Assembly: GCA_902826865.1 (NCBI GenBank)
Contig: CADEGN010000064.1
Location: 1 to 32,872 of the forward strand
DNA length: 32,872 bases
Origin: an uncultured Myxococcales bacterium
Lineage (GTDB): Bacteria > Myxococcota_A > Polyangia > Nannocystales > Nannocystaceae
Direction: 5' to 3'
A model generated the notes under the pieces. The model did no database searches. It worked only from the letters and a program-made list of their open reading frames with translations, and was not told the DNA's origin. A program made the translations under genes and the position numbers. Positions 16,479-24,290 of this stretch are shown here, piece after piece (positions within the stretch are counted from its first letter, which is position 1; each line of letters begins with the position of its first letter).

Positions 16479-16916
16479 GTGGGCAATCGCGTGCCGTCGC
16501 CCGCACCCTCCGATGGCGCGCGTGTGCGCGAGGTGGTGGCTGCACTCAAGCACGACCTCGGGAAGTATGTCGCGTGGCGAAGCGTCAACCTCCCGCCGGA
16601 GGCGTGGGAGGGCCCGTTGGACCCGGTGTGGCTCGAGAACGTGCGAGCAGATGTCCTGGCGACCCGCAGCGGCCCCGGCGGGGCCCAAGCCGCATGGGAG
16701 GTGTTCGCCACCCACGCTGAAGGGCTGGCGGAGCCGTGGCCAGCGGAGCTTCGGTCGGTTGCCGATGCGGTTGCCGTGTTGCGGGGGGCCGAGATGTGCT
16801 TGCGCACGGGCGACGAGGCGTCGCTGATGGCGTGTCGCGGGGCAATTCGCTCCGCCCAGCAGACGATCCGAGGCCAACTCGCTGCGTTGCATCGGCGCCT
16901 CCTCGAGGGCCCCTAA
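16479..16916 (+). CDS. Small all-helical protein with H-box-like motif
   Basis: 145 residues from GTG 16479, with a good ribosome site GAGGAGA at 16467-16473 that overlaps the stop of the gene before. The whole protein looks helical. Residues about 14-35 contain VREVVAALKHDLGKYVAW, where LKHDLGKY resembles the His box of a DHp helix (compare the H-x-E/D-x-x box of kinases), and the last 50 residues are another Ala-rich helix pair ending in RGQLAALHRRLLE. There is no ATPase domain. I do not know its family. By position, directly before a receiver-type regulator and near a sensor kinase, a stand-alone phosphotransfer role is a hypothesis. It could also be a simple scaffold. Confidence 0.6.
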   Translation: MGNRVPSPAPSDGARVREVVAALKHDLGKYVAWRSVNLPPEAWEGPLDPVWLENVRADVLATRSGPGGAQAAWEVFATHAEGLAEPWPAELRSVADAVAVLRGAEMCLRTGDEASLMACRGAIRSAQQTIRGQLAALHRRLLEGP

Positions 16917-16917
16917 C

Positions 16918-18615
16918 GTGTCGTCGATCCTCATCATCGACGATACGGACAAGTACTGGGAGCTGTGCACGCGGTTCATGCCCGAGCACGTGTTCCTGCC
17001 GCCGGCGCGGAACTATCGCGAAGCTGAGGCCACGCTGGCGCACGCGCGGGACGTCGACCTCGTGCTGCTCGACGTCCACTTCGATATCTCGGAGGCCGAG
17101 CTGCTGCCCGAAGATAAGTCGGAACTGTTCGCCCGCGGCGATCCCGGGCGAGTGCTGGAGCGACTGCGTCGCGGCCAGGGCTTGCACATCTTGGATCGTC
17201 TGCGTCGATCCCACCCCGATCTTCCGGTCATCGTGATGACCTCGCGCGACGATCTGCCGATCGAAGCCGACGCCGAACGCCTGCGCGCCCAGGACTACAC
17301 CTATCTACTCGACGAGGAGTATCTCGACGCACGCTCCTTGCGCCTGCAGGTCGAGGGGATCTTGGCCCAGAGGGCGCGGCCGCCGGCCATCGATGAGCCG
17401 TTCTACTGGGGGCAGACCCCGCGCATGCTGGGAATCCGCCGCCGGCTGTCGATCCTCGCCCGCGGACGACTCCCGATCATCTTGCTCGGCGATACCGGCA
17501 CGGGCAAGACGTTGCTTGCCCGTGAGTTCATCCACCCACGTTCGCAACGCACCGGTTTGTTCGTCGCCGTCGATCTGTCGACGCTGCCGCACGAGCTCAT
17601 GGCTGCCCACCTTTTTGGTGTCGTGAAGGGCGCGTACACCGGAGCAACGGCCTCGCGAGAGGGCGTGCTCGCGCGGGCCCACGGCGGCACGTTGTTCCTC
17701 GACGAGATCGGTAACCTCTCTCTCGAGTTACAGAAGCAACTCCTGGTGGTGCTCCAGGACGGGCGCTACACGCCTGTGGGATCGGTCGAAGAGCGAACGT
17801 GCGACATCAAGCTGGTGGTGGCGACCAACGAGAACTTGGCGGCCATGGTGCAGGCCGGCCGGTTTCGCGAGGATCTCTACATGCGGCTCAATCCGGCGAC
17901 GGCGGTCACGCTGCCCCCTCTGCGCGAGCGTGGGGACGACTTCGCCACCCTGTTGGACGAGTTCTTTGTTCGCGTTGCCCGCGAGCCGTACAACCGCGAT
18001 CTTGCGCTGCAGTATGCGCGCCAGCGGGGCTTGCAAATCCCCGAGGGGGACGCCGCGATGCCGATCATGGTCGGTCGCAGCGTTTCGGCGCGCGCCGATC
18101 CGCGACGACTATTGTTTCTCATCCACCCGAGCAGCTACAAGCTCCTCCGCGAGTTCCACTGGCCCGGCAACTTCCGGCAGCTCGAGATGTTCCTGTCCAA
18201 TCTGGTCACGCTGACCTTGGTGGAGCTCGTCGATCAGGCTGAGCTGGTCGAGCCGGGCGACCCGAGCCAAGCGAGTCGACCCGACGTCGTCCCCATCTTG
18301 CCGCGGATGGCCCGCGATCTGCTCAAGCCGATGGAACCGCCGAAGCCGGTCGCAGCGGCGGCCGACGCAGATGGGGAAGGTGGCGGCGGCTTTAACATGC
18401 AGGTCTCGGTGCGCCCGCAGGAGTCGCTCAACGCGGTCAGCTGCGATGTCGAGCGCCAATACCTCGAGCGGATGTTCGACACCTACGGCGGCGATTTGGG
18501 CCGGATCGCGGAGGTCCTGCTCGGCGATGCGGGAGGTGGTCGCAAGGTCCAGCTGCGCATGAACCAGCTGGGGATCAAGCTGCGCAAGCTAAAGCGCAAG
18601 CGTGGGGCGGGATGA
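16918..18615 (+). CDS. Receiver-AAA+-Fis regulator (sigma-54 activator type), atypical receiver
   Basis: 565 residues from GTG 16918, one base after the previous stop. Residues 1-150: a receiver-like domain with IIDDTDKYW, LLDVHFD (Asp52) and VIVMTSRDD, but the strand-5 Lys is missing (YTYLLDEEYLDA). After Asp52 there is an insertion of about 35 residues. Residues about 165-430 form the AAA+ domain with Walker A GDTGTGKT (191-198), the sigma-54 loop GAYTGA (238-243; usual form GAFTGA) and Walker B GGTLFLDEIGNL, plus LYMRLNPATAVTLPPLRERG and WPGNFRQLEMFLSNL. The C-terminus has a Fis-like helix-turn-helix after an Ala/Asp/Gly-rich linker. It should activate sigma-54 promoters. It overlaps the next gene by four bases. 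Confidence 0.9.
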   Translation: MSSILIIDDTDKYWELCTRFMPEHVFLPPARNYREAEATLAHARDVDLVLLDVHFDISEAELLPEDKSELFARGDPGRVLERLRRGQGLHILDRLRRSHPDLPVIVMTSRDDLPIEADAERLRAQDYTYLLDEEYLDARSLRLQVEGILAQRARPPAIDEPFYWGQTPRMLGIRRRLSILARGRLPIILLGDTGTGKTLLAREFIHPRSQRTGLFVAVDLSTLPHELMAAHLFGVVKGAYTGATASREGVLARAHGGTLFLDEIGNLSLELQKQLLVVLQDGRYTPVGSVEERTCDIKLVVATNENLAAMVQAGRFREDLYMRLNPATAVTLPPLRERGDDFATLLDEFFVRVAREPYNRDLALQYARQRGLQIPEGDAAMPIMVGRSVSARADPRRLLFLIHPSSYKLLREFHWPGNFRQLEMFLSNLVTLTLVELVDQAELVEPGDPSQASRPDVVPILPRMARDLLKPMEPPKPVAAAADADGEGGGGFNMQVSVRPQESLNAVSCDVERQYLERMFDTYGGDLGRIAEVLLGDAGGGRKVQLRMNQLGIKLRKLKRKRGAG

Positions 18616-21578
18616 ACCCGCCGCGGTTCGGGGTGATCGCGTTTACTGCCGTGCTCACGCTCATGGGCGCAGGCGCGGTGCGTGCATCGCAACCGCCAGT
18701 CGAGGAGGTGGTTCGGGGTGCCGACGATCACAGCAAACTCCCGCCGCCGCCCGCAACCGGCGGTGATCCGACCGGTGAGACCGACGGCGACGACGGTGAC
18801 CCATCGCTCCGTCGGGTCGAGGAATTCGAGGGGCACCTCCTCCGGGGTCAGTTCGCGCACGCCAAAGAGCGGCACGACGAGGCGATCCGCGAGTTTACGG
18901 CCGCGCTGAAGTTGCAGCCAGGTGACCCAACGGCGCTCATCGGACGCGCGCAGTCCCGGCGCGCACGCACGCCGACCGATCGTTGCCCAACGCGGGCGAT
19001 CCACGACCTGCGCCTGCTCGAGACCTACGATCCGCGAGGGGCGTGGCTCGAGCAGCGCGTGACCCTGCTGCAGTGGATGGCGAGCTGTGGATCGGCGCAG
19101 GCCGCGGGCGAGCTCGCGCTGGCCAAGGAGATCGCCGCCGAAGCGCCGGGTTCTCCGGGACGCCCAGAGGACATTCGCGTGCGTGTGGCGCAGTTGCAGG
19201 TAGAGGCTGCCGCGGACGAAGCCACAGGCGGCGACAGCCTGCGCGCCGCCGCAGTCGCTGAGCTCGAGCGCTATCGGGCTGAGTGTGAGGCGTCGGGCAG
19301 GCCGCCCTCGGCGGAAGGCCTGCGTTTGCAAGCCGAGATCTATCGCGAGAACGACGATGTCGAGCGCGCAGCAAAAGTCTACCGCGAGCTGCTCGCGTCC
19401 CATCCAGGCAGCAGCCAAGCCCAGGGTGTGGCCGGGTTGCTCGACGACCTCGAGCTCGAGCGTGAGCTCCAGCGCCTCAACGAGACCAGGGGATTCGGCC
19501 CCACCGCGGACGCCGAGGCAGCATATCGACGCGGACTGAGCTCGTTCCGCTCTGGCGACGTCGAGGCCGCCGCGACACAACTCGAGGCCGCGATTGCGGC
19601 CTCGCCCTGGTTTCCCAAGGCCTACTACTCTCTGGGGGTTGTCCGGGCGAGGCAAGCCCGGTTCGCGGAGGCCGTCGATGCCCTCCAACGCGCCGTGGCG
19701 ATGGATCCTACCGACTACCAGGCGCACATAACTCTCGGGCTCATCTACAAGAAGGAGTTTGCCGGAGCTGAGGACGCGCGGGCGATCAAGCACCTCGCGG
19801 CGGCGCTACGCTTGCGGCCCGACCTGCTCGTGTTGCACATGCGGTTGGGGGAACTCTACGCGCGCACCGATCGCGAGAAGGCGCAGGAGCACTACGAGCG
19901 TTTCGTGCGTTCGGCTGAGCCGAGCGATCCGGATGTCGGCCGTGCGCAGCGGGCCCTTGAGGATCTCGAACGCGAGATCCAGCGCGACGAGCCAGTCGCA
20001 ATCATGCCACCGGCCGAGGCCTCGCTGCGCGCGCTCGATCCCGACCTGCAACGCATCATCAACGAGGCGTACCTACGCGGCACCAAGTACCAGGACCTCG
20101 CCCAAGCCGAGAAGATCCTCCTCGATGCACTCGACCGGTTTCCCGACGAGCCCGAGGTCTACAACCAACTGGCGCGGGTGGCCTACCTGCAAGATCGCCT
20201 GGGTGACGCGCGGCGGTACTGGGAAACGAGTTTGACCTTGGCCGCGGATCAGGTGGAGGTCCACGAGCGGATCGGGATTCTCTTGGTTCGGGAGATGCCG
20301 GACGAGGCGATCCCGCACTTGCAGCGCGCCGCCGATCTCGGCAGCCTGACCGCACGCTACCTCCTGGCCGAGCTGCTCTGGGATCAGACGCGCCCATGGC
20401 AGGCCTCGCCCGAACTCGATCGATACCTCGCCGAGGCCGGAGAGTACGAAGCCCACTACGACAAGGCCGTGGCCCTGCGCGAGGAGATCGACCGGCGGTT
20501 GCTGCAGTACTACCTGGCGTCGGCGATATTGCTGGTGCTCGTGTCGATCTGGCCGACTTGGCGGATCTACCGCCGCTACCGCGGCAAGAGCCTGGGGCAG
20601 CTGCTCGAACGCGACCCCAAGAGCTTCCCGGAGGTTGCGCGGATCCTCAGCCTGATTCGTCACGAGATTCTCAAGCACAACACGGCGTTTCTCGCCGATG
20701 TCGGCAGTGCGCTTGCCGTCGACGATCCGGACGCCGACGCGCGCGCGGCGGTGCTGGCCCAGCGCTTGTTTGGCGACGGCCGCCCGCCGATGCCCTCGGA
20801 CACGCGCGAACCGGCCCGGCTTCCAGGGATCCACGGACGCTTTTTGGGCTACGTCGAGGAGCTCGACAAGGTTGGTCGGGCTCACCGCGTTACGCTCAAC
20901 CTGCAGCGAAAAGACCCGATCTTTGGGCCGATGATCCATGCCTTTGAGGCGCTCTCGAAGCATGAGGCCGAACTGCGCCACGTCGGGATAATCCGCCCCA
21001 AGCGCCGTGCTGACCTCGCGCGGGTGCTTGCTCGCGCCGGCGAGGTGCTTGGTCGTCAGGCCTTCGACCGTCTATCCGGGCTCATCCGAGAGCTCTGCGT
21101 CGTCAACGTCGACGGTGCGATGATCGAATCCGTCTACGCCCAGCTTATCGGCGAGGCGCAGTTCGTGAACCAACAGATCGCGCCGCTCTTGGTTGCTGGG
21201 GGCGGTGCCCCGGTTCGGATCTTCCGCACCGACCTCGAGGACGTCCTGGTCAACCTGCTGCGCAACTCGCTTCGGAGCAGCTTGTCGTACGCACGGCCGC
21301 CGGTGGGGCTCGCAGTCGATCTCGTGATCGAGACCGACGAGATCACCGGGTTGTCGACCCTGGCGATCCGCATCAAGGATCGCTCGCCCGAGCAGCTGAG
21401 CAACGAGATGTTGCGTGGTCGCTACGTCGAGCGCGGCATGGGGATCACGGTCGATCTACTGTCGCGCTACGATGGCTCGATCGCGGTCGAGCCTGAACCT
21501 GGTTGGGACAAGGCGGTGGTTGTACGGCTCTTCGTCGTCGAAGATGATGGCGTGGGCGTTGGAGCTGTCGCGGCATGA
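18612..21578 (+). CDS. Large TPR-containing sensor histidine kinase-like protein
   Basis: 988 residues from ATG 18612, overlapping the stop of the regulator gene (ATGA). An N-terminal signal or anchor (VIAFTAVLTLMGAGAVRA) is followed by about 580 residues of tetratricopeptide-type repeats that would lie outside the inner membrane (for example YYSLGVVRARQARFAEAVDA, LALAKEIAAEA, YRELLASHPGSSQAQG). One TM helix, about 632-652 (YYLASAILLVLVSIW), leads to a cytosolic part with a DHp-like helix, LIRHEILKHNTAFLADV (His684), and a HATPase fold: N box VLVNLLRNSLRSS (about 878-890), a worn G1 box IRIKDRSPEQ and G2 box RGMGITVDLLSRYDG. Domains are clear; whether it is an active kinase is uncertain because G1 has lost its glycines. 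Confidence 0.85.
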   Translation: MNPPRFGVIAFTAVLTLMGAGAVRASQPPVEEVVRGADDHSKLPPPPATGGDPTGETDGDDGDPSLRRVEEFEGHLLRGQFAHAKERHDEAIREFTAALKLQPGDPTALIGRAQSRRARTPTDRCPTRAIHDLRLLETYDPRGAWLEQRVTLLQWMASCGSAQAAGELALAKEIAAEAPGSPGRPEDIRVRVAQLQVEAAADEATGGDSLRAAAVAELERYRAECEASGRPPSAEGLRLQAEIYRENDDVERAAKVYRELLASHPGSSQAQGVAGLLDDLELERELQRLNETRGFGPTADAEAAYRRGLSSFRSGDVEAAATQLEAAIAASPWFPKAYYSLGVVRARQARFAEAVDALQRAVAMDPTDYQAHITLGLIYKKEFAGAEDARAIKHLAAALRLRPDLLVLHMRLGELYARTDREKAQEHYERFVRSAEPSDPDVGRAQRALEDLEREIQRDEPVAIMPPAEASLRALDPDLQRIINEAYLRGTKYQDLAQAEKILLDALDRFPDEPEVYNQLARVAYLQDRLGDARRYWETSLTLAADQVEVHERIGILLVREMPDEAIPHLQRAADLGSLTARYLLAELLWDQTRPWQASPELDRYLAEAGEYEAHYDKAVALREEIDRRLLQYYLASAILLVLVSIWPTWRIYRRYRGKSLGQLLERDPKSFPEVARILSLIRHEILKHNTAFLADVGSALAVDDPDADARAAVLAQRLFGDGRPPMPSDTREPARLPGIHGRFLGYVEELDKVGRAHRVTLNLQRKDPIFGPMIHAFEALSKHEAELRHVGIIRPKRRADLARVLARAGEVLGRQAFDRLSGLIRELCVVNVDGAMIESVYAQLIGEAQFVNQQIAPLLVAGGGAPVRIFRTDLEDVLVNLLRNSLRSSLSYARPPVGLAVDLVIETDEITGLSTLAIRIKDRSPEQLSNEMLRGRYVERGMGITVDLLSRYDGSIAVEPEPGWDKAVVVRLFVVEDDGVGVGAVAA

Positions 21579-22045
21579 CCGATGCGATTCGCGTACTAGT
21601 TGTCGAGGATGGCGACGAGTACATCACGAACCTCAGTACGTTCGTGGCGGATGGGTTCGTCTATCGCCAGGCCCATAGCGGCACAGATGCATGTCGCATG
21701 GTCCGGGAGTCCCCCACTGATCTCGTCTACCTCGACATGCGGTTTGATCGGACACCCGAAGGCGTTCTGCTTGGGAACATGGTCGAGCTGGTCGCGCGGT
21801 TTAACGGCGATATTTCACGGGCGCGCCGCTTCCAGCAGGACAATCAAGGCCTGTTCGTCTTGCGCGCACTGCGGGAGTCAGGTTGGACTGGACCCGTGGT
21901 CCTTAGCTACGACTTTGGACCGGAGGAGCGGCGCTTCCGGGCGCTCTCCGCCCGCGATCCGCACCTCGCGTATTGCCCTGACTACGCCGACGCGACGACG
22001 ATCCGCGCGGCGATCATGCGAGCGGTTGGTCGCGCACGGCAGTGA
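21575..22045 (+). CDS. Stand-alone receiver with long insertion and Lys-to-Cys change
   Basis: 156 residues from ATG 21575, overlapping the kinase stop (ATGA). Receiver features: VLVVEDGDEYI with the acidic pair, LVYLDMRFD with Asp54, and PVVLSYDFG for strand 4. The next strand reads LAYCPDYADA, with Cys where receivers have Lys before Pro. Between Asp54 and strand 4 there are about 35 extra residues, including LLGNMVELVARFNGD and QQDNQGLFVLRALRESG, in the same place and style as the insertion in the receiver of the 16918 gene. The protein has no output domain. It is the last gene of the operon; the phosphorylation chemistry may be altered or lost. I take it as a close functional partner of the kinase-like protein. 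Confidence 0.8.
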   Translation: MTDAIRVLVVEDGDEYITNLSTFVADGFVYRQAHSGTDACRMVRESPTDLVYLDMRFDRTPEGVLLGNMVELVARFNGDISRARRFQQDNQGLFVLRALRESGWTGPVVLSYDFGPEERRFRALSARDPHLAYCPDYADATTIRAAIMRAVGRARQ

Positions 22046-22135
22046 GAACGCCATCGGCAATGCGCAGCACGGCACCATCGGGCCGGGCAAGGGGACGCGC
22101 CGGGCGGGTTGCCGGCCCGCGATTCGCATGCGCCG

Positions 22136-22567
22136 ATGGTTGTGTCCCCCCACTCGGTGGGGCACGCTCGGGCGGTGGAACACGATGGCGAAGAGATCCT
22201 GGCGATTCGCATCAGCGCGATGCCCCGCGACACCAATGCCCACGGGACGATTTTCGGCGGCCACATCCTGAGCCTCGTCGACCAGGCTGGGGCGATCGCC
22301 GCCCAACGGCTTGGTAGCGGCAAGCTCGTCACGGTTGCGATGCGCGAGGTGGAGTTCAAGGCGCCCGTGCATGTCGGTGATCTCGTGACGGTCTGGGCGC
22401 GCGTGACGCGGGTCGGCCGTACGAGCGCCACGGTTCTCGTCCGGGTCGAAGCCCAATCGCCGATGGCGCGGGCGCGCAACGAGCCCCACCGCGACGTGAC
22501 CCAGGCTGAAGTGGTGTACGTCCACGTCGATGACGCCAATCGGCCGCTTCCGATCTCCGCGCCGTGA
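22136..22567 (+). CDS. Hotdog-fold acyl-CoA thioesterase (YciA/ACOT type)
   Basis: 143 residues from ATG 22136; a TTG at 22109 would add nine residues. The sequence shows the acyl-CoA hydrolase pattern: PRDTNAHGTIFGGHILSLVD, QAGAIAAQRLGSG, VTVAMREVEFKAPVHVGD, and VTVWARVTRVGRTSATVLVR. The N/D in the TNAHGTIFGG helix fits the catalytic Asp/Asn site of this family. These enzymes cleave acyl-CoA thioesters to free acid and CoA, usually as homohexamers in the cytosol. The gene follows the signalling operon by 90 bases and overlaps nothing, so it may have its own transcript. A small GC-rich inverted repeat lies just upstream. Confidence 0.88.
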   Translation: MVVSPHSVGHARAVEHDGEEILAIRISAMPRDTNAHGTIFGGHILSLVDQAGAIAAQRLGSGKLVTVAMREVEFKAPVHVGDLVTVWARVTRVGRTSATVLVRVEAQSPMARARNEPHRDVTQAEVVYVHVDDANRPLPISAP

Positions 22568-22647
22568 CGCCGCCGCCACCGGCCCGGGCCGCGACGCAAT
22601 CGCTGCGGGCCAGGGTGACCAGCCGGCGGTGCTACCATCGCGCCATC

Positions 22648-22890
22648 ATGACGCGCATGACTCCGATGCGGTGGCTTCCGTCCGCGTTCCTTGCACTTGC
22701 CCTGGGTGGCTGCGCGGAGCAGCCCGGCAAGAAGAAAGACGACGCGAAGGACGCGAAGGACGGGAAAGCGAAGAACGGCAAGGCCGAGAAGGAAGACAAG
22801 GCTGAGGACAAGGCCGAGAAGGAAGACAAGGCCGAGGACAAGGCCGAGAAGGAAGACAAGGCGGACGGCAAGGAAGCTCCGGTCGAGTAG
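22648..22890 (+). CDS. Small charged lipoprotein with tandem repeats
   Basis: 80 residues from ATG 22648. The signal is MRWLPSAFLALALGGCAEQP with a good lipobox (LGGC). The mature part is nearly all Lys, Asp, Glu and Ala, with three tandem ten-residue repeats of the KAEKEDKAED type. It should be a disordered, highly charged outer-membrane lipoprotein tail. I recognise no family. Some in-frame ATGs (22657, 22666) could also start it. The gene lies 80 bases after the thioesterase gene and is followed by the MutH-like gene. Confidence 0.7.
   Translation: MTRMTPMRWLPSAFLALALGGCAEQPGKKKDDAKDAKDGKAKNGKAEKEDKAEDKAEKEDKAEDKAEKEDKADGKEAPVE
22783..22872 (+). repeat. Three 30-base tandem repeats inside a coding region
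   Basis: Units at 22783-22812, 22813-22842 and 22843-22872 begin with GCCGAGAAGGAAGACAAG. The first two differ by one T/C change and the third diverges near its end. They encode repeated AEKEDKAEDK. The period of 30 keeps the frame, so copy number may vary by slippage without breaking the protein. Confidence 0.9.
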
Positions 22891-22916
22891 GGCGTCGATT
22901 TTCGCCGGGTTCGGCC

Positions 22917-23831
22917 GTGGCGGCGGATACTCTCGCGGGCGCGATGCGCTTGCCACTGCGCCACGCCCCGCCGGGTTCCGATGCGCCGCTGCGGCAGTGT
23001 GCTTACCTCGAGGCGCTACTTCGTGCGGCGAGGGGTCTACCTCTGGGGCCCGCCGCCCGGGCCCTCTCGACGGATCGTTCCCGCGGTCGCCATGGCAACG
23101 CGCTGCAGTGGCACCTCGGTCTGGCGGCACACGACAGCCGCGCGGCCCTCGACTGGGAGGATCGGATCGAGATCAAGCTCGTCAGCGTTTGGCAGCGCGG
23201 GGGCGCGGTGGTCTGCGACAAACTCAAGGTCTGCGACCTCGCCGTCGACCCGTGGCTGAAGCTCAGCAACGTGGCGTTTGTCTTCGCGGACCGAACTACG
23301 CGGTTGGTGATCGGTCACGCGATGTTCCGGCTTGCGGGACACGCTCGCGAAGCGCTCGCTACCTGCTGGGGCCTTGACCCGCACCTCGATCGCCCCGCGT
23401 TGTTCGTCGAAGCACGGGACGGGGAGGGTGGTGCGGCACCGGCGTACTACCTGGCGGCGAGCTGGTTCGCGGAGACGGGCGTTTTGCCGGAGCTTGGCGC
23501 CCACGTGTTCCCGGCGGTGGCCGGCAGCGCTCCGCGGATCACCGTGGTGCGCAGCGGGGACGGGCGCAGCGGTTGTCCCCGCTGCGGTGCGCCAATGCAG
23601 CATGATCCCGTCGCGCTGGGAGGCGATGGGATCTGCCGGGCCCATCACGGCCTGCCGCTACCGCCAAGCTGCGCGCCAGGAGAGCATGTCGTCGTGGATC
23701 GCGCCCGCCTCCCGATCCCCGCTGCAACGTCGTTGGAGGACGCGATTGCCGGGCTCGAGGGACGTTGGCCGGATTCGCCCTGGCGGCTGGCCGATCGCGT
23801 GTCGGAGCCCGACGATCACCGTCACGCGTAG
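22917..23831 (+). CDS. MutH/Sau3AI-like endonuclease with zinc-ribbon-like tail
   Basis: 304 residues from GTG 22917 (ATG 22944 is a shorter choice). Residues about 55-95 look like the MutH/Sau3AI nuclease core: GRHGNALQWHLGLAAHDS, then ALDWEDRIEIKLVSVWQ with the D...ExK catalytic pattern (DWEDRIEIK), where E. coli MutH has DFPHLGIELK. Further segments include CDKLKVCD and VIGHAMFRLAGH. The C-terminal part has CPRCGAPMQHDP and GICRAHHG, which look like a Cys/His metal site. MutH nicks the new strand at GATC in mismatch repair; Sau3AI cuts GATC. No methyltransferase gene is beside it. The family call rests on motif pattern only. Confidence 0.55.
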   Translation: MAADTLAGAMRLPLRHAPPGSDAPLRQCAYLEALLRAARGLPLGPAARALSTDRSRGRHGNALQWHLGLAAHDSRAALDWEDRIEIKLVSVWQRGGAVVCDKLKVCDLAVDPWLKLSNVAFVFADRTTRLVIGHAMFRLAGHAREALATCWGLDPHLDRPALFVEARDGEGGAAPAYYLAASWFAETGVLPELGAHVFPAVAGSAPRITVVRSGDGRSGCPRCGAPMQHDPVALGGDGICRAHHGLPLPPSCAPGEHVVVDRARLPIPAATSLEDAIAGLEGRWPDSPWRLADRVSEPDDHRHA

Positions 23832-24036
23832 CCCGCCGTCGGCGAACCAAACAACGAAGACCCAGAACAGCCGACCAAAGCTGCTCTGGGCCTCCCCCAG
23901 GTACGTCAAGTCTCGGAACAACCGACCGGCGCAGCGAACCGCTGCCCCAATCGCACCATCGACGAGAAAAGCCGCGGTAGCGTCGATGCGCGGCCAAGCC
24001 GCAAAACGGTCAAGCCAACGGATTTAAGCGAACGCG

Positions 24037-24069
24037 AGCAAGCGAAGAGCAAGCGAAGAGCAAGCGAAG
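24037..24069 (+). repeat. Three perfect 11-base tandem repeats AGCAAGCGAAG
   Basis: Units lie at 24037-24047, 24048-24058 and 24059-24069. Related words (AGCAAGCCAAG, GGCAAGCCAAG) recur up to about 24192 as degenerate copies. The period of 11 is not a codon multiple, which speaks against selection as protein. Confidence 0.85.
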
Positions 24070-24220
24070 AAGAAGCCACGGCAAGCCAAGGATAAGAACG
24101 TTCGAAGAACCGAAAGGCCAAGCGCGCGAACAAGCCAAGTTAGGGCGTCAACGCAAGTTAAGAAGCCAAGTCAGGCGAAGAGCAAGCCAAGAAGCGCGAA
24201 AGCCAGGTTCCTCGAAGCCA

Positions 24221-24261
24221 CCGACGCTTTGTCGGCGGTGTGCTGCCGGTTGGGACAGCAC
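24221..24261. terminator. Two small tandem hairpins, possible terminator or leader element
   Basis: First hairpin: CCGAC (24221-24225), loop GCTTT, GTCGG (24231-24235). Second: GTGCTG (24240-24245), ten-base loop, CAGCAC (24256-24261). No T tract follows. They lie between the purine-rich repeats and the argC promoter candidate, so a terminator for whatever is upstream is possible. Confidence 0.3.
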
Positions 24262-24290
24262 GTCAAGCGATGATGCCCCATGTGCAGGCG

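Larger units (their letters stand above)
24028..24273 (+). pseudogene. Possible decayed Lys/Arg-rich coding relic
   Basis: The frame is open for 81 codons from just after a TAA (24025-24027) to a TGA (24271-24273) but contains no usable start codon near its beginning. It encodes sequence such as SKRRASEEQAKKKPRQAK and VKKPSQAKSKPRSAKA, then a less basic end, LEATDALSAVCCRLGQHVKR. The frame before the TAA is also basic (RKAAVASMRGQAAKRSSQ). This could be the remains of a histone-H1-like basic protein, or only the by-product of AAG-rich repeats. I lean to neither strongly. Confidence 0.25.

Noticed and set aside
24028..24273. CRISPR-like array in the AAGC-rich repeats
   Set aside because: Repeats are 11 bases, tandem and degenerate, with no regular unique spacers.
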